Shown: positions 6,190 through 13,143 of the stretch, piece after piece
Numbering within the stretch: the stretch's first letter is position 1
Layout: each line of letters opens with the position of its first letter
Notes under the pieces: generated by a model
Databases searched by the model: none
What the model was told of the DNA's origin: nothing
The model's input: only the letters and a program-made list of their open reading frames with translations
Position numbers and translations under genes: made by a program
DNA from: CAYIGN01 sp964363055
GTDB taxonomy: Bacteria; Patescibacteriota; Minisyncoccia; Sungbacterales; HO2-52-23
DNA length: 17,157 nucleotides
NCBI GenBank assembly: GCA_964363055.1
Contig: CAYIGN010000007.1
Span: 1 to 17,157, forward strand
Reading direction: 5' to 3'

Positions 6190-6832
6190 CTTCAGTAGGT
6201 GTTACCACTTTCTCAAATTCGGTGGGGTTGTATAGCCCATAGAATAACTCAATCAATTCTTCAGTGTTCAGGGGGGCGGAGCGGATGCCAAAGCGCTGCA
6301 GTCCCTCAATCACGGTGTCCACTCTCTGCCAGACCTGGTGCTTGCGCTCTTCAAAAATGCGTTGATCCATTGCGGTGCCATTGGTCTGGGCGCCTCCCCA
6401 GAGCGAGGTGAATTTGGAAAGCAGACCGGTTTTTTCAATCATGGCGGGGTTAAAAGGGACTACGACATAAAAGGCCTTGGACATTATATTGGTGCTCGCG
6501 ACAAAGGTCTTAATGAACTCAATGTACTCTCCGATTTGGATTTTCAGAAGCTCGGATTCTTCCTCCCTTTGGCGCTCGCCGAGCGCCTCCAAATAGGGCT
6601 CAATGTTGATGCGCCGCGACTGGAGGACGAATTGCAGGGGGAAGTCAAGAGTATTGAGGAAATTCTGGTATTGGAAGATGATCGCGTCTTGTTCATCGGT
6701 GGATTTCAGCGCGAAATTGAAGGACGAGCACATCAAAACAACCCGAAGGCCGCCGTCTTTGAGGACGATCACGTCCTCGCGGATGGAATCAATCGCCAGA
6801 AATTGTTGGGCGGCGGCTGCGGCGGATGCCAT
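6185..6832 (-). CDS. TraC-like T4SS protein (VirB4 N-terminal-domain relative)
   Basis: Soluble 215-residue protein that resembles the N-terminal, non-motor domain of TraC/VirB4 ATPases. It begins with an Ala-rich stretch followed by FLAIDSIREDVIVLKDGGLRVVLMCSSFNFAL (about 11-42), then the pattern 'YQNFLNTLDFPLQFVLQSRRINIEPYL', which matches the usual TraC-like sequence in Patescibacteria. There is no Walker A motif. It lies between the PrgI gene and virB4, the standard order in this lineage, so it probably contacts the VirB4 motor at the inner face of the channel (inference). No Shine-Dalgarno sequence precedes ATG 6832. The TAA stop is formed by the 9-bp repeat array, which may mean that the C-terminus was set by repeat insertion. 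Confidence 0.8.
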   Translation of the reverse strand: MASAAAAAQQFLAIDSIREDVIVLKDGGLRVVLMCSSFNFALKSTDEQDAIIFQYQNFLNTLDFPLQFVLQSRRINIEPYLEALGERQREEESELLKIQIGEYIEFIKTFVASTNIMSKAFYVVVPFNPAMIEKTGLLSKFTSLWGGAQTNGTAMDQRIFEERKHQVWQRVDTVIEGLQRFGIRSAPLNTEELIELFYGLYNPTEFEKVVTPTEG

Positions 6833-6836
6833 AGGC

Positions 6837-6917
6837 GGGAATCAGGAATTATGAATCAGGAATCAGGGATATAATCGCTGTCCGTATACCCATGATTCCT
6901 GCTTCATGATTCAATTA
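6837..6917. repeat. GAATCAGG word repeat with inverted halves
   Basis: The left half has GGAATCAGGAATTATGAATC and AATCAGGG (6837-6868). The right half has ATGATTCCTG and CATGATTCAATTATC (6891-6919), the same words in reverse complement. It forms the whole 85-bp spacer between the PrgI and TraC-like genes. Confidence 0.75.
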
Positions 6918-7328
6918 TCAGCGTAATCTTTCTTTAATATCTAAACTCCACGCAAGATCCGTAAGCCTGGACCGGGATAATTTGGGGATCGCGGATACGA
7001 TCGTCTCCGGCTTTTTTACCTCTTGGGGCTTGGCCGCGGCCCTGAGCTCCTCTTTTTTCCAGACATAGAGACGGGGTCGGATAAGATACATAATAGCGTT
7101 TTTCAGGATAATCGGGAATGGCCGCTCGTTAACCTTGAGGAATGCCAGCGCCCCGGCGAGCGACCCGACCAGCGCGCTTACCACAACAAAAAGGGCGAAG
7201 TTTAGAAACATATAAGCCGCCAAGGCCACTCCTCCGCCTCCAGCCAAATACAAAAACTGCTTGAGCGTAAAAGGCCCGATTACTTTGTCTTCCACCATGA
7301 TGAATTGCGGTACTTGGAATTGCTTCAT
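6918..7328 (-). CDS. PrgI family membrane protein (VirB3-like)
   Basis: Inner-membrane T4SS component equivalent to VirB3, working next to VirB4. The 136-residue product begins with the family signature KQFQVPQFIMVEDKVIGPFT and LKQFLYLAGGGG. It then has two hydrophobic segments (about 24-42 and 44-65), followed by FLKVNERPFPIILKNAIMYLIRPRLYVWKK, also typical of PrgI proteins, and a charged C-terminal tail. Start ATG 7328 gives the conserved N-terminus and is certain. Both flanking spacers are word-repeat arrays (7334-7405 upstream, 6837-6917 downstream). Stop is TGA. Confidence 0.92.
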   Translation of the reverse strand: MKQFQVPQFIMVEDKVIGPFTLKQFLYLAGGGGVALAAYMFLNFALFVVVSALVGSLAGALAFLKVNERPFPIILKNAIMYLIRPRLYVWKKEELRAAAKPQEVKKPETIVSAIPKLSRSRLTDLAWSLDIKERLR

Positions 7329-7333
7329 ACGTA

Positions 7334-7405
7334 GTTAAATCCGTTAGAGTCGTTTTAATCGTTAAAACCGTTAGAATCGTTTGAGGTGCTGGAATTGATA
7401 GAGTT
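7334..7405. repeat. 9-bp repeat array, eight units, GTTAGAGTC orientation
   Basis: Eight consecutive 9-mers: GTTAAATCC, GTTAGAGTC, GTTTTAATC, GTTAAAACC, GTTAGAATC, GTTTGAGGT, GCTGGAATT, GATAGAGTT. The array starts 5 bp after the PrgI start codon (in plus-strand order) and its last base is part of the TAA stop of the four-helix-bundle gene. It has the same orientation as the left half of the 6046-6189 array. Confidence 0.85.
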
Positions 7406-7761
7406 TATCTCTTCAGGTATTTCTCCATCGCGATAAGCTTAAAATATAATTTTTCGTAAGTGCCGTCAGCGCGGCCTGTATCTGCCGTTGTGAGATACTT
7501 TTTTCCGACTGTGACGCGCATACAGGCAACTACTTCAAGAGTAGAACCAATCGCATTCCGTATAAAACGCCTAAAATCTGGCTTTGAGCCGCGTCCGCTT
7601 CCTTCGGCGATATTCAAGGCGACGGAGAGAGCCGCACGGCGGAGTTGGTCAATGAGGACGTACTGCTCTTCTTTGGGTAGCTTCCTGATGATTGTATCTA
7701 TATCCTGGATACCCAGAAGTGATAATTTCCAAACTTCTAACCTTTCAAAATTATATTCCAT
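7405..7761 (-). CDS. Four-helix-bundle protein (23S rRNA intervening-sequence / S23 family)
   Basis: Small soluble helical protein of the family first seen in intervening sequences of spirochaete 23S rRNA genes; its function is not established. The signature QLRRAALSVALNIAEGSGR is at residues 39-57, preceded by FERLEVWKLSL and followed by DFRRFIRNAIGSTLEVVACM. The length (118) is normal for the family, so the gene appears intact. It is not a known T4SS subunit. It sits inside the operon between the proline-rich gene and prgI and is bracketed by 9-bp arrays of opposite orientation, which suggests that it arrived as a cassette. No rRNA is nearby. ATG 7761 gives the conserved N-terminus. Confidence 0.9.
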   Translation of the reverse strand: MEYNFERLEVWKLSLLGIQDIDTIIRKLPKEEQYVLIDQLRRAALSVALNIAEGSGRGSKPDFRRFIRNAIGSTLEVVACMRVTVGKKYLTTADTGRADGTYEKLYFKLIAMEKYLKR

Positions 7762-7778
7762 GTGCGCTTTTCTTTTAC

Positions 7779-7850
7779 GGTTTTAGCGTCTCTAACGTCT
7801 CTAACGTCTCTATCGATTCTATCGTCTCTAACGTCTCTATCGTCTCTAAC
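7779..7850. repeat. 9-bp repeat array, GTCTCTAAC orientation
   Basis: From 7788 the units are GTCTCTAAC, GTCTCTAAC, GTCTCTATC, GATTCTATC, GTCTCTAAC, GTCTCTATC and GTCTCTAAC. One weaker unit (GGTTTTAGC) precedes them, and possibly another (TTCTTTTAC, 7770-7778). This is the reverse-complement orientation of the array at 7334-7405. It ends 2 bp before the stop codon of the proline-rich gene. Confidence 0.88.
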
Positions 7851-7852
7851 AT

Positions 7853-8905
7853 TTATCCAACGGGTTCTCTATACGGATCATACCCGCTCCAGGGTTTGAG
7901 TTTCTCCTTTTGCGGTTTGGATGTCTGTCGTAAATCAATAGACGGTATTTTTGCTTCCGGAGCCGCTGGCGCTTGTTGGGATTCCGCTTTGTCGGGGATT
8001 TGGGCGGGTTGCGTCTCCTCCTTGATACTTGATACCCGATACTTGATACTCGTTGCCGGTTGGCGCAGATCAATAGGCGGGACTTTCGGCGATGATCCTC
8101 CTTGATACTCAATACTTGATACTTGTCCCTGTTGTTGAGTAATCTGTGGAGGGGTTGTGGAAACTGGGGGTATTGGATGTGGAGTAGGTGTGGAAGGTTG
8201 CGGCTTAAGAGGCGGGGCGGGAGACGGCGGAGGTTTTGGCGGCGGTGGCGTGAATCGGGGTACGGGCTCCGTATTACGGGATAATGGCGGCATGTTGACC
8301 GTATCCCGTAATTCTGTATCCGTACTTCGCGGCGTTACCTTTTTCTCGGCCACAATCTTTTCCACCTCATCACGGGTAAGAAAACTCGGTTGTCCGCCAG
8401 CCGGCGGAGGCGGGGCTTTGAGCGAGCCAATTTCAACCAACGGTATTCTTTGCCCTTGATACTTTATACTTGATACTTTTTCCACGGCGGGCGGCGGTGG
8501 GGCCGCCGATCGGGCCGGAGTCGGCCCCCGCCCGGTTAGAGGCCGCACCTCTAATGAGGTCTGAATCGCCTCCTCGCCTATTTCAATCTGATGTGTTTGC
8601 TTCAGCGCCTCGCGCAGAGGGAAGAAAATCTGATGACTGATATCCAGCGCGATCTTGCGCGCGGTGTCATCATCCACTTCAAGGCGGCTCGCAAGCTCCG
8701 AGACAAATTCCCGCGGCCGGGTGAGGCCGAGTATGACAAAGCCGGTTTCTTCCGCGGCAAACCCTATTTTCTCGATGGTAATACCGTTTTTCTTGCCGAT
8801 CTCAAATAATTTCTCGGCAACTTCGGGACTGAAAAGGGTTTCTTGGAGAATCGGCGGCAGACGCGTATAGCGCTCCTCTAATTGCTGCTTGGTATATTTA
8901 CCCAT
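7853..8905 (-). CDS. Conserved CPR T4SS-locus protein: helical N-terminus, proline-rich tail
   Basis: Function unknown, but the N-terminal domain (about 1-112, starting GKYTKQQLEERYTRLPPILQ and containing IGFAAEETGFVILGLTRPREF) is one I recognise as recurrent in Patescibacteria T4SS neighbourhoods. It looks all-helical and soluble. Residues 120-350 are low complexity: poly-Pro stretches (APPPPA, TPPPPKPPPSPAPP), two PP-x-IDLRQ / IPSIDLRQ motifs near the C-terminus, and several S-S-I-K-Y-Q segments encoded by the CTTGATACTTGATAC word repeat. No signal peptide or membrane helix is visible. It overlaps nothing and sits 6 nt after virB6, so it is translated with the channel. The C-terminal IDLR motif could be a docking peptide (inference). 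Length is probably variable among relatives because of the repeats. Confidence 0.75.
   Translation of the reverse strand: MGKYTKQQLEERYTRLPPILQETLFSPEVAEKLFEIGKKNGITIEKIGFAAEETGFVILGLTRPREFVSELASRLEVDDDTARKIALDISHQIFFPLREALKQTHQIEIGEEAIQTSLEVRPLTGRGPTPARSAAPPPPAVEKVSSIKYQGQRIPLVEIGSLKAPPPPAGGQPSFLTRDEVEKIVAEKKVTPRSTDTELRDTVNMPPLSRNTEPVPRFTPPPPKPPPSPAPPLKPQPSTPTPHPIPPVSTTPPQITQQQGQVSSIEYQGGSSPKVPPIDLRQPATSIKYRVSSIKEETQPAQIPDKAESQQAPAAPEAKIPSIDLRQTSKPQKEKLKPWSGYDPYREPVG
8021..8480. repeat. CTTGATAC and TACGG word repeats inside the proline-rich gene
   Basis: Three clusters of CTTGATACTTGATAC-like words lie at 8021-8050, 8101-8124 and 8455-8480, all in one orientation. Between them is an inverted pair of another word, ATTACGGGATA (8273-8283) and TATCCCGTAAT (8302-8312). 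All fall in the linker-like half of the gene and keep the frame open. Confidence 0.75.
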
Positions 8906-8911
8906 AGTGCG

Positions 8912-11359
8912 TTATCGCGGTTCTATTACGATCCTGAACGCCTTGGAAGCGTCGCGTCCGTTATCGTCAATAATCCGCACGGTGATGTTATACGTACCGG
9001 CTTCCGGGCTATGCGCTTTGAGGATGCCATCTACACTATCGAACTCAAAATTCGGAGGAAGAGGCGTATATTCATATTTATAAGGCGGTTTACCCCCGCG
9101 CGGCTCCAGATCCCATTCTTCTTCTTCTCCGGCGAGACCATGGCGCAGCGACGCGGAGGCAGTGAGCGTCGGACGGATCTCGGCAGTCGCGCCCAGCGGC
9201 AGACGCCAGCCGAGTTCTCCGGCGGCGTTGGTCGCAAAGTAGTCGAGCGAGGCATTGCCCATCCGTGATAGGAGATTCTTTCGCTGCGGGTGTTCTGTGA
9301 GGTAAGTGTTGATTTCTTCTCGTCTCGCAGGATTGAGACGCGCAAGCTCGCTTAAGCTCGCGGGCGATGAGTATTCAAGATACATTTCTTTCATTGAGTC
9401 GGCATTGTCGCCGTCAAAGGTGCCGAGATCCATTGCCGGATAGTCGCCCGGCCGCACCCGCTTCCATGCCAAGCTCTGCGCGGCTTGGGTCTGGTCCACC
9501 TTGTCGATCTTCAGGGATCCGGGCGCGAGTCCTTGTTCGCGCTCCATCCGCGCGCGTATCCGTTCGCGTTCTTTAAGTATATCATCGGGGTTGAAGTCCG
9601 CAGCGCGCGCGAGTTTCGGATTGGCCCGCAGGAATGAGATATGATCCAGCCCGGCCTGCCGAATGACGTCAATACCCCTACGCTGTGCCGCAGCGTCATA
9701 ACCCCTGATTGCATTACCTTGACTATCCTTCAGTGGTTCAATGTCTTTATTTTTCTGCAATACCATCATGGCCGCGGCAAGCCGCGTGTCCGACATTCCC
9801 CCGGCTCCGATCGCGCGCTGAATTTCCGCCGATGTCATCGAACCAAATTCTTGCGAATCGCGTATGATCTGATCCCTTCCCGCTTTTGCCACCCGGCGCA
9901 ATACGCCAGTGGGGGTTTTTAATAGGCCGCGAGTGACTGCGCCCGCGCGCCCGATTCGTTCTTGAACGGCTTCGGCTTTTTGTCCAAGGTAGGGCAATGC
10001 CCGCCGCTTCAGGACGCCAAGTCCGTATCCGCCCGCAAGCCCGAGCCCTTGGCGCAGGCCGCTCAACGCGATTTCCGCGAATTGTCCCGCCATCTTGCGG
10101 GTGAAGAAAACCGCGGCCCAGAGAAAGACGAGAAAGAGAATGAGGTTTATCATTACGGGAACATTGGCGGGGAAAGGAATCTGTGTGATTGTTTGGCTTT
10201 GTGGCGCGTTAAGCTGGAGCATGTAGAGGGCGAGGTATAGCAGGAAGTAAAAAACGGGCGCTACAAATGCCCAACGGAGAAGATTGTCAAGCCACTGGTT
10301 CCATAAACGTTCACCAAATATGGGCACCGCCATGGCGATAAAGGCAATTGGGGCAACAACACCGAGCAGCATCATCGCAAAAAGGCGTAGATACATAATG
10401 ACGGCCGCAGTGACGAAAGTTAGCACCATAAGAAACATAAAAAGACTTCCGACGAGTAGATTTACTCCACCTCCAACGATTCCCAGCGGATCATAATACA
10501 GAAAAGCGGCAGTTCCGACTGCGGTGATTATGGATGCGGCTGCGCCGCATAAAAGTATCGCCCATCCCGCCGTCGCAATACCTAAGAAGCCACATGCGGC
10601 GATTGCTCCTACGGCACCCAGCGGGGTAGCTTTGGCGGTTTGCGGAGCGCCAAGGTGTTGCCAAAAAGAGTCAGAAGATCCTAAAAGCTGGGTGGTTCCC
10701 TTTTTACTCAGCTCTTCAAGCTCCGCTTTCAACCGATCAAGGGCGCCTTTATCGGTAACGACCTTCGTCACTTGATGAAGACGTGAGTTATTGATGATAA
10801 CTTGAGAAATTGTTTGTCTTGGCGGAGTGCATTGCCTCTTGCCATTTACCGTTTCGCATATCTCTGATACGCCGAGCGCTTTTACAAAAGGCCGCGCAAG
10901 TTCATTGCCAAGCGCGAATGGAATGGTGACAAAGACCAAACTGAAATTGATGAGCAGTCCCGCTGCGATTACCCGCACAAGCAGCCGTTTACCGCCGTAT
11001 TCTTCAAGATTGAGGATAATCGTGATTGCGATCCAGATAAGGATTAGAATCAGAAGGCCGTTTGTGAGATCGCGGAGTACCCTCCATCCCTCCGTCGCAA
11101 CACTAAGCTGGCTGGGCACTGCATTGATATTCGCGAGATACGCGATATCGAGCATTGCCCCTGTAATGCCGAGTAGTGCAGAGAGAATACCTTGCAGGAA
11201 GTGGAGAGCTGTGGTAAAGAGTAGCCCCCAACTTGCTACTCCGAGAGCAGTCAACTGAGCGTTGGCGTTATTCGGCGCCAGCGCCCACACCACTATACCT
11301 GCGACCGGCAGGATACGGAGCAAATGGCGGGTTATTTTTTTATTTCCCCATCGCTTCAT
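8912..11359 (-). CDS. VirB6/TrbL-like channel protein with C-terminal Ig-like domain
   Basis: Polytopic inner-membrane T4SS channel protein. The 815-residue product has a signal-like first segment (13-33, then NANAQ) and about eight further hydrophobic stretches (roughly 42-76, 100-117, 130-150, 248-290, 298-330, 332-347, 363-383, 402-420). The cluster YLRLFAMMLLGVVAPIAFIA with GERLWNQWLDNLLRWAF (about 323-364) is typical of VirB6/TrbL. Residues 425-720 form a charged, helical soluble region. From about 725 to the end the sequence changes to a beta-rich He_PIG/cadherin-like fold (GGKPPYKYEYTPLPPNFEFD, GTYNITVRIIDDNG). Extended VirB6 proteins are known, for example in Rickettsiales, but a terminal Ig-like domain is notable. 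Gaps are 14 nt upstream and 6 nt downstream, so it is tightly coupled to its neighbours. Confidence 0.85.
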   Translation of the reverse strand: MKRWGNKKITRHLLRILPVAGIVVWALAPNNANAQLTALGVASWGLLFTTALHFLQGILSALLGITGAMLDIAYLANINAVPSQLSVATEGWRVLRDLTNGLLILILIWIAITIILNLEEYGGKRLLVRVIAAGLLINFSLVFVTIPFALGNELARPFVKALGVSEICETVNGKRQCTPPRQTISQVIINNSRLHQVTKVVTDKGALDRLKAELEELSKKGTTQLLGSSDSFWQHLGAPQTAKATPLGAVGAIAACGFLGIATAGWAILLCGAAASIITAVGTAAFLYYDPLGIVGGGVNLLVGSLFMFLMVLTFVTAAVIMYLRLFAMMLLGVVAPIAFIAMAVPIFGERLWNQWLDNLLRWAFVAPVFYFLLYLALYMLQLNAPQSQTITQIPFPANVPVMINLILFLVFLWAAVFFTRKMAGQFAEIALSGLRQGLGLAGGYGLGVLKRRALPYLGQKAEAVQERIGRAGAVTRGLLKTPTGVLRRVAKAGRDQIIRDSQEFGSMTSAEIQRAIGAGGMSDTRLAAAMMVLQKNKDIEPLKDSQGNAIRGYDAAAQRRGIDVIRQAGLDHISFLRANPKLARAADFNPDDILKERERIRARMEREQGLAPGSLKIDKVDQTQAAQSLAWKRVRPGDYPAMDLGTFDGDNADSMKEMYLEYSSPASLSELARLNPARREEINTYLTEHPQRKNLLSRMGNASLDYFATNAAGELGWRLPLGATAEIRPTLTASASLRHGLAGEEEEWDLEPRGGKPPYKYEYTPLPPNFEFDSVDGILKAHSPEAGTYNITVRIIDDNGRDASKAFRIVIEPR

Positions 11360-11373
11360 GCGGGTGTGGTGCT

Positions 11374-13140
11374 TTACAGCGAATATCCGCTGAATATCTT
11401 GGTATCGATTTCTTTGATCTTTGGCGTCGCTTCCCCGGTCAGACGGATTACCGCCGTTTGATCTTCCCGCTGGGCAAGGATGTCGGTTTTGATGCCGGCA
11501 AGTTCTTCGGAGAGCCGCACGAGATCGGCTCTAAGCTGTGTCAAGGTATCCTTTTTGGTTTTATCGGTTTCTCCCGCGATCTTGCGGTCAAGGAAGGCGG
11601 TGCCGGACGCCGCGCGCGCTTGCGAATTGTCAATGACGCGGATCATATTGTCGGTCGTATCCGGTCCGGCTTGCCCAATGGGCGGGCCTCCCGCTGTTTG
11701 AATTATCTGCTCCGCATCGCTGGTCAGACCGATGATGCGGCTGCTCAAACTTTGCAGGAACGCGGTGTCCGTTGAAGTGAAGATCTGCTGTCGTATATCC
11801 ATAATTTGCGCAAGGTCATTATTGGCGCGAGCCAGCAGCGCCATTTTTTCGCCTTTTTCGGTTTCCAGGGGCGCTTTCTCGGCTTTGAGCTGATCAATTT
11901 TCGCTTGATCGCAGATGACGGTGGTTGTTGCGAGCTTGCCGTCGCAGACGTCTTGGATCGTCATAATCTGCCGATTGAGATCGGCGATTTTGATGTCGAG
12001 TCCTTGAATCTGTCCGTCCAGAATGGTCTGCGCCGCCTGCAGTCGGATCGCCGCATCGTCGGTCTGGCTGGTGAGGTAGGTGGGTTCAAAACCGGCTTCA
12101 ATCGGGGTGATGACTGTCGGGAGTTGCGCCAATTCGGGGGAGCCGCGCACTCCCTGGCCCGCGCCGGTTGAGACCTCGATGGTCTTTTGCAGGAGCGCGA
12201 AAATTATTTGCTGGAGCGCGGCATCCACCGCCTCTCCGATTTCGTCCGCAAGCTCGGCCCGGTTCTTGCCGGAGAATACGGATTCAGAGAGTCCGTCGGA
12301 AAATACGCTCCCCGGGGTTTTTTCGTCATACTCTATGTCGCAGAGCTGATACGCGGTGTCTCCGCTGTCGATGGTAATGGTTTTCACCTTTTGCTGGCTG
12401 AGCGGGCCGAATCCTTCGATCTCCTTTTTCTCGTCTTCGCCGATATATTCGCAGTTCGCTTCCCGCGGCACTCGGAAGCCGAGGAACCCCTTGCCTTTGG
12501 CGATGTTTTGCTTGAAAGTATCCTGGGCCTTGGTCTGCGCTTCCACTGTGGCATCGAGCGACAAGAGATAGGCGCCGTAGGGGTTGTTCTGCGGCCGGAG
12601 CGAGATCTCAAAAAACGCGGGCCAGCCGCCCTGCTGGAAATCCTGATAGAAGTCCTCGACATTGGCGACGATTTGGGTCGCGGTGCATTCCATCCGCTGG
12701 CGGAGCGAGAGCGGGGCGGAAAGGGATAGTTTTAGAAACGCGCCGATATTGCCGCAGAGATTGAATGTCGCGAGTTGGTTGAGAATGCGCCCGCCCATGA
12801 CGTCAGCAGAGCGGGCAAGTTCATCTTCCAGGTTTTCAATAAATCCCGAGTCAGTCCCCTGGATCCAGCCGAGAATGGTATTGGTCATTGCATTGAGCAG
12901 GCCGGTTACGGCGATATATGCAAGGGGATCAAGTATATAATCTTTGAACGCCGTATCAGAAGTTACTTTTGCGGTGACAGAATTTGCGGCCGCAATGAGG
13001 GCGGTTTGAGTGAGAAGAATGCCGGGGGCTTCTATCGTGGATAGTTGAGCCGTCGTATGAATCGGTGTGACAAACTGCGCAACGATCGTCAGAAACAGAA
13101 GTATTGTAACGGCTGTTTGTATCACAGAGGTGTTCTTCAT
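11374..13140 (-). CDS. Secreted cysteine-containing coiled-coil protein of CPR T4SS loci
   Basis: No functional name is known to me. The 588-residue product has a signal peptide (hydrophobic 8-22, likely cleavage near TTAQ, 29-32), a helical N-terminal part with KDYILDPLAYIAVTGLLNAM (66-85), then GGWPAFFEISLRPQNNPYGAYL (171-192), a string I associate with conserved proteins of Parcubacteria T4SS operons. Six cysteines (129, 152, 230, 267, and two near 400-415) would be outside the membrane. From about 355 to 560 the sequence is long heptad-rich helix (DGQIQGLDIKIADLNRQIM, DQLKAEKAPLETEKGEKMALL), consistent with a coiled coil. By position and secretion it could be a VirB5/TrbJ-like pilus-tip or periplasm-like adaptor, but no sequence motif proves this. 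It starts 3 nt after the preceding gene, so coupling is tight. Confidence 0.75.
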   Translation of the reverse strand: MKNTSVIQTAVTILLFLTIVAQFVTPIHTTAQLSTIEAPGILLTQTALIAAANSVTAKVTSDTAFKDYILDPLAYIAVTGLLNAMTNTILGWIQGTDSGFIENLEDELARSADVMGGRILNQLATFNLCGNIGAFLKLSLSAPLSLRQRMECTATQIVANVEDFYQDFQQGGWPAFFEISLRPQNNPYGAYLLSLDATVEAQTKAQDTFKQNIAKGKGFLGFRVPREANCEYIGEDEKKEIEGFGPLSQQKVKTITIDSGDTAYQLCDIEYDEKTPGSVFSDGLSESVFSGKNRAELADEIGEAVDAALQQIIFALLQKTIEVSTGAGQGVRGSPELAQLPTVITPIEAGFEPTYLTSQTDDAAIRLQAAQTILDGQIQGLDIKIADLNRQIMTIQDVCDGKLATTTVICDQAKIDQLKAEKAPLETEKGEKMALLARANNDLAQIMDIRQQIFTSTDTAFLQSLSSRIIGLTSDAEQIIQTAGGPPIGQAGPDTTDNMIRVIDNSQARAASGTAFLDRKIAGETDKTKKDTLTQLRADLVRLSEELAGIKTDILAQREDQTAVIRLTGEATPKIKEIDTKIFSGYSL

Positions 13141-13143
13141 GGA

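Noticed and set aside
7405..7761. Antitoxin or ribosomal protein S23
   Set aside because: The sequence fits the four-helix-bundle family; there is no partner toxin and no rRNA gene, and the S23 name is historical.
7334..7850. CRISPR array
   Set aside because: Units are 9 bp with no spacers, and no cas gene is present.
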